Assembly (NCBI GenBank): GCA_007844125.1
Contig: CM017567.1
Span: 38,240,835 to 38,304,834, forward strand
DNA from: Sinonovacula constricta
Taxonomy: Eukaryota > Mollusca > Bivalvia > Cardiida > Solecurtidae
Length of the DNA: 64,000 bases
Direction: 5' to 3'
This document shows positions 52,638-63,584 of this stretch, piece by piece. Position 1 is the first letter of the stretch, and each line of letters opens with the position of its first letter. A program made the position numbers and the translations under genes. Below the pieces are notes generated by a model, which was given only the letters and a program-made list of their open reading frames with translations, was not told where the DNA came from and searched no databases.

Positions 52638-53604
52638 GTATGTATATAAATTGTATTAAAAGTATTAACTTTCTGTTCGGTTGAATATGTGCTTATTGTA
52701 AACTCTCATACCTTGAGAGAGAGTCCTAGGCATGAGATACTAACGACACACTTGTTCACTATAAATATGGTTTACCAAACTATTAATTCTTATCTTGCGA
52801 CCGATTGTAAATAAACGTTGTTGAATAACATATTCCAATTACATTTATATAATAGTAAATAATGTTTACACACATATCATGTATATGACTGACTATCTTA
52901 AACATGACATTGATGAACAAACTCACACATCCTTCTACCAATGAAGTGGTTCGAACCAGCAATTATTGGTATTGAAACCCGACCGGTCCTCTGCGGAAAA
53001 ATCGTTCATTCCTTGTAAAGGACACACATATTCTGTAAAATCATATAAACAAAATATGTTGTCACAAAAATGTGAATAGTAAAGTATGAGTAGATAAATT
53101 TCAATAACAAAGAACAGCTTGAAAACTACAGAATAAGTGTACGTTTCCAAGCTCTCAATGTCCTTGGGTGTTGTTGCATAAAGCATAGACAAGGTGCAAC
53201 AATTTCAAGTATATGAAAACATTTTGCATAAAAAGAAGAACGAAATCATTTACACAATGATGGACAAAAGCTTAAACGATAATTTTGGAACTCAAGTACA
53301 ATCAACATTTGAAATGGCAATCTCGAAGATTCAAGTACAAACAAGGGTATGAACGGTGTCACATTGAATGACAATGCTCTCTCTGTTGAATTTATCTAAC
53401 AATGCAGAGTAACTAACCAAACGATGTAGCTGTGTTGGTGATTAACAGCAGACTGAAGGGTTGAGAGAAAAGTCTTTCCCTGAAATGGAGCCAAATAGAA
53501 TACACTACACTAATTGTAATTGGATAAAGGTCGCCGTGAAGTAGACTTAAATAAGATCTACATGATGTCTTACTTACATTCAAAATTTTAGCTGACATTT
53601 AAAT

Positions 53605-53780
53605 TAATTCTACCTCTAGACAAATGCAAACGGGGTAAATGTACATGTTACAAAAACACAGAGACGAGACAAAACGCACAAAAAGAAAAAACATTAGTTA
53701 CAGCCTTGGAACGGTCAGTCGGCAAAACGACTGAGGTGCTTAATCCTGGTTTGTGGAGCGCTCCAGTTGCACACTTTCTG
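53605..53780 (+). repeat. Dispersed repeat R1, copy 3
   Basis: It shares 'acacagagacgagacaaaac', 'ccttggaacggtcagtcggc' and 'ctggtttgtggagcgctcca' with the other R1 copies. Confidence 0.75.
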
Positions 53781-54379
53781 AAGGTTTTCCTATCAAACTA
53801 ACAGTGTAAATAAAACTATCCCGACGAATTGAGACAACTTACAGAAAACACCTGCAACGGGAGTTAAAACAGACACAATGACCTTATATACATACAAAAT
53901 GGCTAGTAAGAAATTAAACTATCAACTTATGTACAGTATGTACAGTAGATAAAAGCCTGGGCAGACTAGAAATTCAAATGACAGAGTGTTCGGAATAAAA
54001 TAGTCCAAGCACTGACATATAATACGAATAATTTAGTGACGTCATACAATGCCATGACGTAATATGCCAAAAGAGTCAAAAGTGATATGTACAGAATGCG
54101 AAGGAAATCATCGAATTTAAGAGAACAACACAAACCGACAAAAATTAAATGTAGTATTGTTAAGAGTTAATGGGTATTAAGTTTTAAAATAACACATCAT
54201 AAAAAGCCGAGGATTTATCCGCGGTTGGCATATAGTATAATAAAGGTACATAAAATCCCGATTTTATGCCTACTGTGCAATCTCAGGTAAACGGCATGGA
54301 GACTGCTCAAGTTGTCTCACCTATATAGGGGCTCGACTGGAGAGATGAAGAGACAAGGAATCCATCAGTGACTTTTCAA

Positions 54380-55400
54380 TTATGGCTTTAAGTCACTGTT
54401 TTCATACAGTCTCAACGACCTGCCCGGTCATCGTGTCATTTAAAAGCAATGCAAGTTTTTGACTGTGAACGGGTCAATTGCAAGCAATTCAGTAAAACGA
54501 AGGATTCCCTGGTTGTAACCGTTAGCAATTAATTTTCAGATAAGTTTTGTAAAGTGGTCAGAAAAGTTATTGAGACCCTTGACTTTCTTTAACTTGTATA
54601 AAAAAATTCCATAAAATACAGGATGGATAATTCCTTTCTGATAAGTGTTTTTATACTGCTATTATACTTAGAAGCAGTAAAATCATTGCGGTGAAAGAAT
54701 TTTGAAAACGCCTGTTTTAATTTGTCAAAACAAAAGCCTTGCCGTAACAGTTTAAAGAAATTCTAGCATTGCAATTGTCAACTTGCAAACTCGAGCAAAA
54801 CTTGTACAAACATGGGAGGTAGCACGAGGTGAATCACCGTCAAAGGTTATGATAATTCACAATACTAAAGTTGAAATCATCTCTCTTGCCATAGATTTTA
54901 GTAGAAACGTTGTCATTGGAAATATCTATCTCAATGTCAAGCAATGCTGCATTTAAATGTCAGTCATTTGCTTATTTAAGGGTAAGTTCTGGAGGGTAAA
55001 TCAGATGGGTCATTTGACAAAAGAATTATTATATGTAGTTACAAAAAAGTCAAGATAGCGGGACGTTAAATTGAACATTCTATAATGGGGCTTTGGTTAG
55101 AAGTGGATAAAGTTAAAACAATTCTGCAATTAATGGTGCACAGTTGGTTCCAATACGAATACCAATTACTTGTCTATTTAAAGTGTCATGCAGTATATGT
55201 AAATGTTGTCTAAAAGGAAATATAGAGCTTCACAAACATCCGTGCAAGTCCACATAGTATTTTTTTAAGAAAGTGTTCGTAAAACATGTATCTCTTTCAT
55301 GACATTCAATGCTTAGACGTTGCTCTCGAGCAAATGTTCTCTATATAAGAGCAATCAATTTGGTCTTAATTAAATCATGAGGTAAAGAAGTGTACAGCAT
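54380..55400 (-). mobile_element. Reverse-transcriptase remnant of another retroelement, antisense
   Basis: On the minus strand: NRQVIGIRIGTNCAPLIAEL (about 55125-55185), then DLIYPPELTL-like and LDIEIDISNDNVSTKIYGKR, DDFNFSIVNY (about 54840-54960), then a C-terminal FYGILLYKLKKVKGLNNFSD and NGYNQGILRFTELLAIDPFT (about 54450-54620). 'G...GTNCAPL.A.LF' and 'FY..LVYKL....G...F...F' are blocks I associate with a distinct, widespread invertebrate RT family, different from both LINEs above. Frameshifts and stops make it dead. Confidence 0.6.
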
Positions 55401-56040
55401 AGAGAGTAAGTTTGCTGTTTCACGACTCGTATACTTATTGCTTGGGAAACATATGGTGCTGTATCAAGAATGTTGGTTACATAGACTGAGCTATGTTTTC
55501 ATTATATATAGTTTTATTATTACAGTGGAATCTCCCCAGACCGGATCTTCTTCATATCGGAATCCCTTCTTGTCTGTCCTTTTTTCTAAGTCCCCTTTTT
55601 TACCTTATATAATGTTTGTAAAGTCATCTGCTAATGTCCGGCATCCTCTACACTCCGGCCTAGTTTTCCTGACACTTTGTGTATTGTAACTGCAAATCAC
55701 ACCCCACAGTCCGATGCTGATTGCAGATCCCCTCACCATGTTGTTAATTGGGGATCGAGGCTTAATTGACAAGGTGTGAATTGTCATTGTGTACAAGATA
55801 ACGGTGCAGCATGTGAGCAACCTAACTGTGAAGAATAATTCACCGTGTGAATGACACTTCCGTGAAATTTACACTCAAGCTATCAATTAGGCAGAGTAGG
55901 TAAAGTAATTGGTCTTAATCGATGTCGATTGGCTAGAACCTGTTGCATCATTAATCCATTTGTTTATGGATAGTGTTGGGAGTGTTGGAAGAATACTTTA
56001 AATTGATTGGCTTAATTGTTCTGCCCATTGTGTGCAATAT

Positions 56041-57471
56041 GTAGAGCTCGGAGACAGTGAGTTCAAAGCTTCTAATGGATGGTTATATAAGTGAAAAGTA
56101 CGGTATTCCATTAAGGAGTTTAGAGTATGTGGTGAAAGTGTGGGAGTCAATACTGACAGTGACAAATTTAAATCAAGAATTCCAAGCTTTGTTGAGGGAT
56201 ACAGCCAGTCAGATGGTTTTAACTGTGACGAAACTGGACTCTATTATCGAGCTCTTCCAGAAAAGACTTTAGCTGTCAAAGGGACATCTACCAAGGGTCA
56301 CAAAGTTTCAAAAGAAAGAGTGACAGGATTGTTTGGATGCAGTGCCACCGGTGCAAAGCTAAAGCCACTAGTGATCGGAAAAGCGGAAAATCCAAGGTGC
56401 TTCAAAAACATAAGAAAAGGGGAACTGGGTGTGACTTATATTGCAAACAGTAAGTCTTGGATAAACAGCAAGGTGTTCAAAGAGCCGATCACTCATCTTA
56501 ATCGTTCCATGCAATGACAAGGAAGGAAAATTCTTCTAATGCTGGACAATGCAACTTCCCACGGATAGGAACTTGACATCAACCTGTCGAATGTTAATGT
56601 TAAGTTTCTTCCAGCGAACACGACCAGCCATCTTCAGCCACTTGACCAATAGGTAAATAAGAAAAGGTCCTATCGAAATTTTCACAGATATTTAAATTTT
56701 ATCTACCTGCAGACCAAGGCAGACAAGGTAAATGTAAATGTGACAAAAAACACAGAGACGAGACATAACACACAAAAAGAAAAAACATCAGTTACCGCCT
56801 TGGAACGGTCAGTCGGCAAAATGGCCAACTGGGGCATCATTAGAACTTTAAAGGCCAACTACAGGAGGAGTCTGTTGAATTCATTGATCAGCCAGATGGA
56901 CACCTCTTGTGTAAGCAAACTTTGTAAAGGAGTCAATCTTCAGCATGCTCTACAATGGATTGTGCTAGCATGGAGTAATTTACGCCCCGAAACAATCACA
57001 AAATGCTTTCAGCGCATTGGATTCAGTGCAAATGAGAACGAGGACACACTCTGTGCTGCAGATGATGAGGACGATGATGACGATGATTTACCACTTGCTG
57101 TCTTTGCCAGGTAATTCCGCTGTACAAAGGCTGAGTTCGAAGAAATGGACAAAGATTTGCCTAAGGAGGATGACAGAGATGTGTGGGAGAAAAAATTGAT
57201 TGAATCTGTACGGACCCCCGATACGTACGAGCCAAGACTAACTGGACCAGATAATGTTACGGAGGATGGGCCAGTTGTGAAACCAGGCGCAGACATGAAG
57301 CACCAGGATGCTCTTAAATTGCTTCTTCAGTTAAGGAACTATGCTGAAGAGAATGACGGGGACATGGTTGGAGGATTAGGAGAGCTGATTTCAATGACGG
57401 AGACGAAAACTGTGAAAAGAAAGTGTAACTCAAAACAGAGTACGCTGGACTCATTCTTCAGTCCTGCTTAA
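56041..57471 (+). pseudogene. Tigger/pogo-type transposase (DDE), broken
   Basis: Reading frame pieces: a helix-turn-helix/CENP-B-like end (ELGDSEFKASNGWLYK), interrupted by TGA where Trp is expected, then FRVCGESVGV. Next is the DDE core NCDETGLYYRALPEKT, GHKVSKERVTGLFGC, LKPLVIGKAENPRCFK (the first Asp of DDE is in the NCDE box), then a TGA, LLMLDNATSHG (second Asp) and LPANTTSHLQPLDQ. Repeat R1 interrupts here (56650-56832). The frame resumes with GIIRTLKANYRRSL and an acidic C-terminus ending KQSTLDSFFSPA at 57471. Another stop interrupts at 57113. At least four breaks plus the insertion show that it is dead. QSTLDSFF fits the PCNA-binding PIP box (QxxLxxFF). Confidence 0.88.
56650..56832 (+). 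repeat. Dispersed repeat R1, copy 4, nested in the transposase
   Basis: A 183-bp segment splits LDQ from GIIRTLK in the transposase. It matches R1 copy 1 from its left edge ('aaataagaaaa.g.cctatc') to '...cttggaacggtcagtcgg...actggg'. It lacks the right part, 'ggtttgtggagcgctcc'. The insertion therefore came after the Tigger element landed. Confidence 0.8.
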
Positions 57472-58250
57472 CAAGAAAGTTTTAAATTTTAAAAGACAAA
57501 CAGATGAAATAACATCAAAAGAAACCTAATGTATACATGTATGATGAAAATGGTTTGTGTTTGTGCGTGCGTGCGTGTGTTGGTGTGAGTGTTTGTGGGT
57601 GTGTGTCTTTTTCTTATTTGATTCATCAACTGATTATCTGTTTTGTTATTAGGAAAATATAAAATAAACTAATAAGAACGATTGTGGAATATGTTTACTT
57701 TAGCCCCACTCATATACAGAAAAAATAATGATCATTTAAACATTAATAATTAAATATGAAAGCCATGTATATCTTTATTAAAAGAAGAAATATACAACTT
57801 AGCATACATAAGTAAAGAGATATTAACAAATTATTTGATAAAAAATCAACTACAAACAATCAGCCAAACATCAAATAAATAAATAACAACGGATAACAAA
57901 ACTAAGAAATAATAACCCAGCATAAGTAAGGAAAGATATACATGAATATTATAAAAAATCTGCAAAAAGTAAGATCCTCTATAATCTGGAATCCTCTATA
58001 ATCCAAACAATTAATTCGGTCCGAATGGAGGCCGGACTAGGGAGGTATATGTAGTGCTTTTGGTCGAAATCCTTAGCCTCTGTCATTTTCTTAGATGTAT
58101 CCCAAACAAGAATGATTCGACATATTTATCATAACATCAGATCTAAGCTTACAAGATAAGCTATATACTGTGTATGTTTACTGACATATTACTTTGATCA
58201 CAGTATCGCTATGCATTGATAATTTCAAACTCTTTTTATTGTGTTTCCAG

Positions 58251-58336
58251 TTCAATCTGACCATAATCATCCTGATAATCAAAAAGATGTACGGCACAAA
58301 ATGGATCAAGGATATGAACCAGCAAGAGAAATTCAA
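58251..58336 (+). CDS. Receptor exon 34: transmembrane helix 5 end and intracellular loop 3
   Basis: Codes about residues 1450-1477: FNLTIIILIIKKMYGTKWIK, then DMNQQEKF. 'N......I........' leads into the basic ICL3. Acceptor gtttccag|ttc (phase 0), donor ttcaa|gtaatt (phase 2). A 5.6-kb intron lies upstream. Confidence 0.9.
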
Positions 58337-59346
58337 GTAATTATTTACAGCACAATACCCTTGGTCAAAATAATACAAAGTAAACATCAACTGACGCGAT
58401 ATACAGACTCTCCTTAATTAAGTGCTCATTTATAACTTCATTGTCTATTTTCAAGTTCAACTTATAGTTACAAAAGTTATGAAGCCATTAAGCCCTTAAA
58501 GTGAAATCAATACAATTTGCACAAAATATCTTATTCTAGATGGAAAGTGGAAACACATTTATAAAATTCGCGTTATATACAAACAGTGGTCCACATCTGT
58601 CCCGTTTGTCAACTGTTCTAAGGCGGCCATTGTTGGGTTTGCTCTGCTGTTTATGCTTGATCACTAATTTGTTCCTCCTTTAAAATCTGGCTTGCATGTG
58701 AATTCCTTTGTCCCGTGCCTTTTAAAATGTGGGTACATGTGGCAATCTCCATAGGTCTTTTGTCATGTTTCCTTAAATGACACTTCAGAACGGGTTATAA
58801 TACTTTAAACACACAAAAACTGTATTAATAGACGTTGTTGAAAATACTAGGGAAAAATTAACCTGAATAAGAACTATTTCATTTAAATGCATAAATACAT
58901 GACTTTTACAATTTTTACTACTTTCCGGATTTTTTATCTCAATCTATAAGTTTATACGGACTGCTCCTGACTTCTAACACACTGTGCGACATAGCGTAAT
59001 AAGGAAGCTTCTTGCATTCTGAAACCGCTTCAGATTGTATGCCTAAATAAAGTATGGTTAATGCAACAAGCTTGTATGCACTTGTATACGTTAATAAGAT
59101 TTCATAAGGTTTTATCGTAAAACTTCGGCTTATGTCATAATACTTAGAACTTACATAAAATTTACCAATTATAAACTGTGTTCTTTTGATTTGAAAACTA
59201 TCTGCAATTCTTGAAACAAAACAGATATCTTCATCATGTCTTATGTTTAAAAATGATAAACGTTTATATTGCCAAAATAATAATTACATGTTTTTGCTCA
59301 TATTGCAACTACTGTTTTATGTATTTTGTACTTGTTCCATCGACAG
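58337..59346. other. Intron 34
   Basis: No feature seen. Confidence 0.6.
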
Positions 59347-59473
59347 GACCTTAGCAAGCAAAACTCTAGTGATGTTGCCCGTGATGGGAGTCACGTGGCT
59401 TTTCGGGATCTTATCCGTGCATGAGTCCACTATATGGCTGCAGTACCTATTTGTCCTCTTCAATAGCTTTCAG
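59347..59473 (+). CDS. Receptor exon 35: transmembrane helices 6 and 7 (start)
   Basis: Codes about residues 1478-1520: LASKTLVMLPVMGVTWLFGI, then WLQYLFVLFNSFQ. 'LLP..G.TW.FG......QYLF...NS.QG' is among the most conserved aGPCR signatures. Acceptor catcgacag|g (phase 2), donor cag|gtaatt (phase 0). The in-frame upstream sequence is intron. Confidence 0.96.
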
Positions 59474-60695
59474 GTAATTGTCAACTGTTAACATTATCTT
59501 CGCTATCCTTTACAACTGTCAATTTCGGATGTTACACCATCATTGTTAGTGATGACTTTATTCAGACATCATCACTACCTTCATAACGTCATTTCCGATG
59601 ATATTGTTCACGATTGTTTACTATTTCAATCACCATTTTATATTCAGTGGTTATACACACCCAACCGTCCACTATTTGTACCATTTAACTATATTTAATA
59701 AGTGATATAGATTTATTTTATATCATCATCGCCATCTTCCACAGTTTGCTGGCAGAATTAATAGAATTTCGATGTATGACATTGAGATACACTGTTAACT
59801 TAGTAGTTCATCAACGTGATCGTTACCAACTTGTATCATTTAGCAGCGCTATTAAGTGGTGCTATTAGGTCGAATTTCCATAATTTATAGCCCGATTAAT
59901 GGATTTACATTGTATACATTGATTTTTGTAATTGTATTTTTTTCTTCATCATTTGAAACAAAGTGGTATGATTATTAAATAAACTGTCACAGGTAATGGT
60001 GTTGTACATGGAGCATTTTGTATGGAACAATCCTTGATTTTGTTATTGTCACTGATGTTTAATTTTATCGACTACAGATTTTCCAAATAATCGTATTTTG
60101 AAATGACATTTGAGGAAAAAGCTACATGTAAGGTGTCATAATCATTCCACATCTAATTTAATATTTAAAACAAAATGGATGTAAATGCAATGTTCTTGGC
60201 AATAAATTATATTTGGTTTAGTATAATCTCTTACTTTTGATTTTTTGTTGGTGGAGGTTCAATACAATTTACATTTTGTTAATAATATATTTTGAGCATG
60301 CGTAATTGCATTCTTTACTCGACTATACAGGCTAAACAATATAAAATTCATCAAAGTGAACACTTGTTTTAGTTTGCTATTGATCGACCATACATTGTAA
60401 TAATCGATCTAGGTAAAACAATCAAAATCGATCGATTGCCGATGAAATATATTTATAGTAACATCACTTCAATTAGGTTACTGTTTCATTCTTTGCAGTT
60501 TTTATTTGTTGCCAAATATATATAATTTATATAATAGTGTTTCATGTTCAGCAGTAAAATAAAAATGGTTCTACTCAAAATAAATTTATGTTAGCTAATA
60601 GATTGTTATGTGTTCTTCTTCGTAATAAATGACCTTCAAAATTTGAAAACTAGAAAAAAAGTATCAACGTTATTTGTTTTTTTTTATTATTTCAG
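59474..60695. other. Intron 35
   Basis: AT-rich with no element recognised. Confidence 0.6.
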
Positions 60696-60737
60696 GGGCT
60701 GTTCATTTTCTTATTCCACTGTGTCTTGAACAGGCAG
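60696..60737 (+). CDS. Receptor exon 36: end of transmembrane helix 7
   Basis: Codes GLFIFLFHCVLNRQ, residues 1521-1534, a 14-residue exon completing 'QG.FIFLFHC..N...'. Acceptor atttcag|ggg, donor cag|gtgagt, class 0-0. Confidence 0.95.
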
Positions 60738-61064
60738 GTGAGTATCACCCCAGCAAAGATGTTTAACATAAAAGACGATAAACACTTAAGTATGAATTAG
60801 AATAGTTTGATTGTTAATTTCGTATAGTTTGCGTTTCCTTTCGAAAAGTTAACATTGATGAAGTCGCAAAGGATTATTTGTTTGCATGCTTGCGTTTGCT
60901 TGCCTGTGTACATGTATAAAGATGTCAGGCTTGTTTGATTGATTTATGGAATTATATTAAGTTTTGTAGTCTTGTTTGTGAGAGTGTTTATGGCTGTTTG
61001 TCGTTCGATATTTTTTCTTATAATTTCAATGACTATTACGTGTACCTATCACACTTTCCTTTAG
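60738..61064. other. Intron 36
   Basis: No feature seen. Confidence 0.6.
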
Positions 61065-61124
61065 CTACGAGCAGCCATTGCCAAGTCCCGTCAACAATTC
61101 TCCACCCTTTCCGAGGAGTCGTCG
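61065..61124 (+). CDS. Receptor exon 37: cytoplasmic tail, membrane-proximal
   Basis: Codes LRAAIAKSRQQFSTLSEESS, residues 1535-1554. Acceptor tcctttag|cta, donor tcg|gtaaga, class 0-0. Basic and Ser-rich, as expected of a tail after TM7. Confidence 0.85.
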
Positions 61125-61402
61125 GTAAGAATATCCCTAAAACAGTTATTCTTGATCGTTCATAACAATAAATTGACCAAATATGAGTTATATTTTTAAT
61201 TCACGTTACAACTGGCTCAAAAATGAAAAATGGTCTTAGGAAAAAATGACACACCATTGGATTGAAAATATAACATAGGAAAGAATGTTGTAGATATTCA
61301 AATAATTGTGTTTGATTAAACTTGCAAATTATCTAATTAATAATTAATACATATAGTTAATAAACTAACTCACACGATTGTTATAACATCCGTTATATTC
61401 AG

Positions 61403-61606
61403 AGAAGTCGTGCCACCACTGACCATTCAACAAACCAGACTACCAATACGCACATTGAACCCCCGTCTACTGTTACTTATGACGCTAAGACCGATCACGT
61501 GACAACTGTAATCCCAGCCCCTAAACCCATCATCGAGGACGACCCACCAGCAATAGTGTCGGAAGAAGAGAAAAAGATGTTTAAAAAGCGCCATGCTATT
61601 CCTTTG
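61403..61606 (+). CDS. Receptor exon 38: cytoplasmic tail
   Basis: Codes residues 1555-1622: RSRATTDHSTNQTTNTHIEP, then TVIPAPKPIIEDDPPAIVS and EEEKKMFKKRHAIPL. Low-complexity, Thr/Pro/Glu-rich, probably disordered. Acceptor atattcag|aga, donor ttg|gtattt, class 0-0. Confidence 0.83.
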
Positions 61607-62509
61607 GTATTTATATGTATTTTCTTTTGCAATTTAAATACATACAAATGAATATGCATTTGTATATTTTGGAAATGTGCACTAACAATAATAACCGTTT
61701 CATATGTGTACCGTGATTAATTTATTGTGTATGCAGGATAGAGAATACAGGAGACACACTTTCCATGCTATCGATTGGTATGTTGACTGCAATAAGCTGT
61801 TTATTTATACCTCCGCAGTTCACATTTTTTATGTTGATATAACATGTGTTTACATCAAACATCGATATTTTGAAAAATTGTGTCTGCATCATATTAATAA
61901 AAGAGAAACTAAAAACATTACAAATATAAGACTTTTAAGGATATATTGCTTACGCGATGCTTCTTTCATCTGTTCTGTTAGATAATAATAAAAATATCAT
62001 GCCTTTGATTTAGTTAAGTGTCAAAACGACAATGTGTTATCTCACGTCTAATCACAAGTTATGTCTCTTCGATTGTTTGATAACAGCAAATGTCATTGGC
62101 ATTTATCCATCCACTCTGGATCCATTTGACCTCTTTGAATTTAATTGCTTTATTCACGTGGAACATCGATGATACAAACAGTACTCTCAAGCTAGTGTAT
62201 ACTTTGGTACCCTCATATCAAATCCAACTAAGTATACTAATGGTTAATACGATATACACCACACATTTAAGCAACATTACTTCATAATTTATATAATTTA
62301 TACCGGAAGCATTACATCCTCTTATTATGAACACCATTGACGATTCTTATAACCCAATTGTCCCTCCGCGTGTCTGGTGTGGGGTCAAAGTTAAAGAAAG
62401 AAATTGCTGATTTGGCTCTGCCATAAATCTGAAGTTTGACTTGATAATTGTGTCTGTTATGTAGGAAATGAATACCATTTTAATATAGATTAAGATCTTT
62501 TTTTGACAG
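61607..62509. other. Intron 38, with a possible alternative 41-bp exon at 61737-61777
   Basis: Acceptor atgcag|gat to donor gattg|gtatgt encloses DREYRRHTFHAID in phase 0-2. It would switch the next exon into another frame, giving a short tail ending KSLSTFNTSYE. The rest is AT-rich with no gene. Confidence 0.5.
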
Positions 62510-62584
62510 CAAACAGCCGACGGAGAGAACAAACCAAGACGGCCGAATACACAAGTCTTTATCGACCTTCAACACGAGTTACGA
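62510..62584 (+). CDS. Receptor exon 39: cytoplasmic tail
   Basis: Codes QTADGENKPRRPNTQVFIDL and QHELR, residues 1623-1647. Acceptor tttgacag|caa (phase 0). If the donor tacga|gtagga is used the frame joins exon 40. If it is not used, translation ends at the TGA at 62591-62593 after two more codons. Confidence 0.65.
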
Positions 62585-62652
62585 GTAGGATGAATTATGT
62601 TATAAAATTAATAATTAATAACAATTAAAACAAAAATGATTATGATAATATT

Positions 62653-62662
62653 GCTACTACTT

Positions 62663-62755
<93 letters not shown>

Positions 62756-62759
62756 CTAT

Positions 62760-62806
<47 letters not shown>

Positions 62807-62809
62807 CTT

Positions 62810-62850
<41 letters not shown>
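62653..62850. repeat. (TAC)n trinucleotide microsatellite
   Basis: About 200 bp of TAC with a few CTT/TCC interruptions. The poly-Leu and poly-Val ORFs are artefacts. It lies in the last intron, as the (ACT)n array lies in the first. Confidence 0.97.
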
Positions 62851-62851
<1 letters not shown>

Positions 62852-63020
62852 GTAATAGTAATAGTAATAACAATAATAAATATTACAGGGGCCTTTAAAA
62901 ATGTATATCGGAGATACTTACACTTTGATCTTATCTTAAATCACATTCCTTGTTAATTTGGACAACTGGACCAGTTAAAATCACGGTTATAACTTAACAT
63001 CACTTCTATATTTGGATCAG

Positions 63021-63584
63021 GGTCGATTAAGAAACTTGGCCGATGCAGTGATGTCTCGGGCAAGCAAGATGTTCAATTCGACACAGCGAGATACTGTTAT
63101 CTTCACCAGAAATGTAAGCAAACAAAGATTACAGAAACAACCACGAGATAACCAGGTGGAAATAATCAATGACGAGGCAAAAAATGGTGAGGATTATGTC
63201 GAAGATGGATGTTTGGAAGCTGAAATTCATGCTGTGGTTACTATCAGTCTCGACGATGAGGTAACAGAAGATTGTACGGACAGTAAAGAAAACCATGAAG
63301 AAACTAGCAGAGGAAGTATTGAACACGGAAACGAAGAAATAGTAGACTTTCTTAAGGAAAGAGAAGAAAAACAAACAGGAGATAAAACAGATCGCAAGCA
63401 ACAAGTAGATGAACATGAACAACTAGTACATGCATCGAGACGTTCAACCGCAGACGTTATGACTGATCCTATTGGAAATGTAAACGAAGTTGGGAGCGTG
63501 GTGACACAAGAAGGACCTGGTGATATATTTTGTAAAAATGATAACGAAAAGGATTCAGACCTGGCGTCAGATCGAGACAGATAG
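63021..63584 (+). CDS. Receptor exon 40: last exon, acidic cytoplasmic tail
   Basis: Codes about residues 1648-1834 plus stop: GRLRNLADAVMSRASKMFNS, TVIFTRNVSKQRL, then a highly charged Glu/Asp/Lys-rich stretch (KEREEKQTGDKTD, EKDSDLASDRDR) without hydrophobic segments. It is open for 187 codons after a good acceptor, ttggatcag|ggt, and has no ATG at its head, so it fits a terminal exon better than an independent gene. No domain is recognised; it is probably disordered. Whether it is joined to exon 39 is an inference from phase. Confidence 0.65.
   Translation, partial: GRLRNLADAVMSRASKMFNSTQRDTVIFTRNVSKQRLQKQPRDNQVEIINDEAKNGEDYVEDGCLEAEIHAVVTISLDDEVTEDCTDSKENHEETSRGSIEHGNEEIVDFLKEREEKQTGDKTDRKQQVDEHEQLVHASRRSTADVMTDPIGNVNEVGSVVTQEGPGDIFCKNDNEKDSDLASDRDR

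Larger units (their letters stand above)
55523..58057 (+). mobile_element. pogo/Tigger DNA transposon, inactive
   Basis: It starts near 'cagtggaatctccccagacc' (55523) and ends near 58057. The right end, read backwards, has 'ctccctagtccgg', similar to 'ctccccagaccgg' at the left. TIRs are therefore present but diverged; both edges are approximate. It encloses the broken transposase at 56041-57471. Confidence 0.7.
52638..58250. other. Intron 33 (5.6 kb), rich in mobile elements
   Basis: It carries repeat R1 copy 3, an antisense RT remnant, and a Tigger transposon with R1 copy 4 nested in it; these are listed separately. 52638-53600 shows no recognisable feature. Confidence 0.75.

Noticed and set aside
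57009..57296. Minus-strand Ser-rich ORF over the transposase C-terminus
   Set aside because: Shadow of the acidic (Asp/Glu) stretch of the Tigger transposase.
62636..62956. Poly-Leu 'membrane protein'
   Set aside because: Translation of the (TAC)n microsatellite.
63012..63584. The acidic 190-codon ORF as an independent gene
   Set aside because: It has no ATG at its start (the frame opens at TTG) and it follows a good acceptor in phase with exon 39. It is better read as the receptor's last exon.
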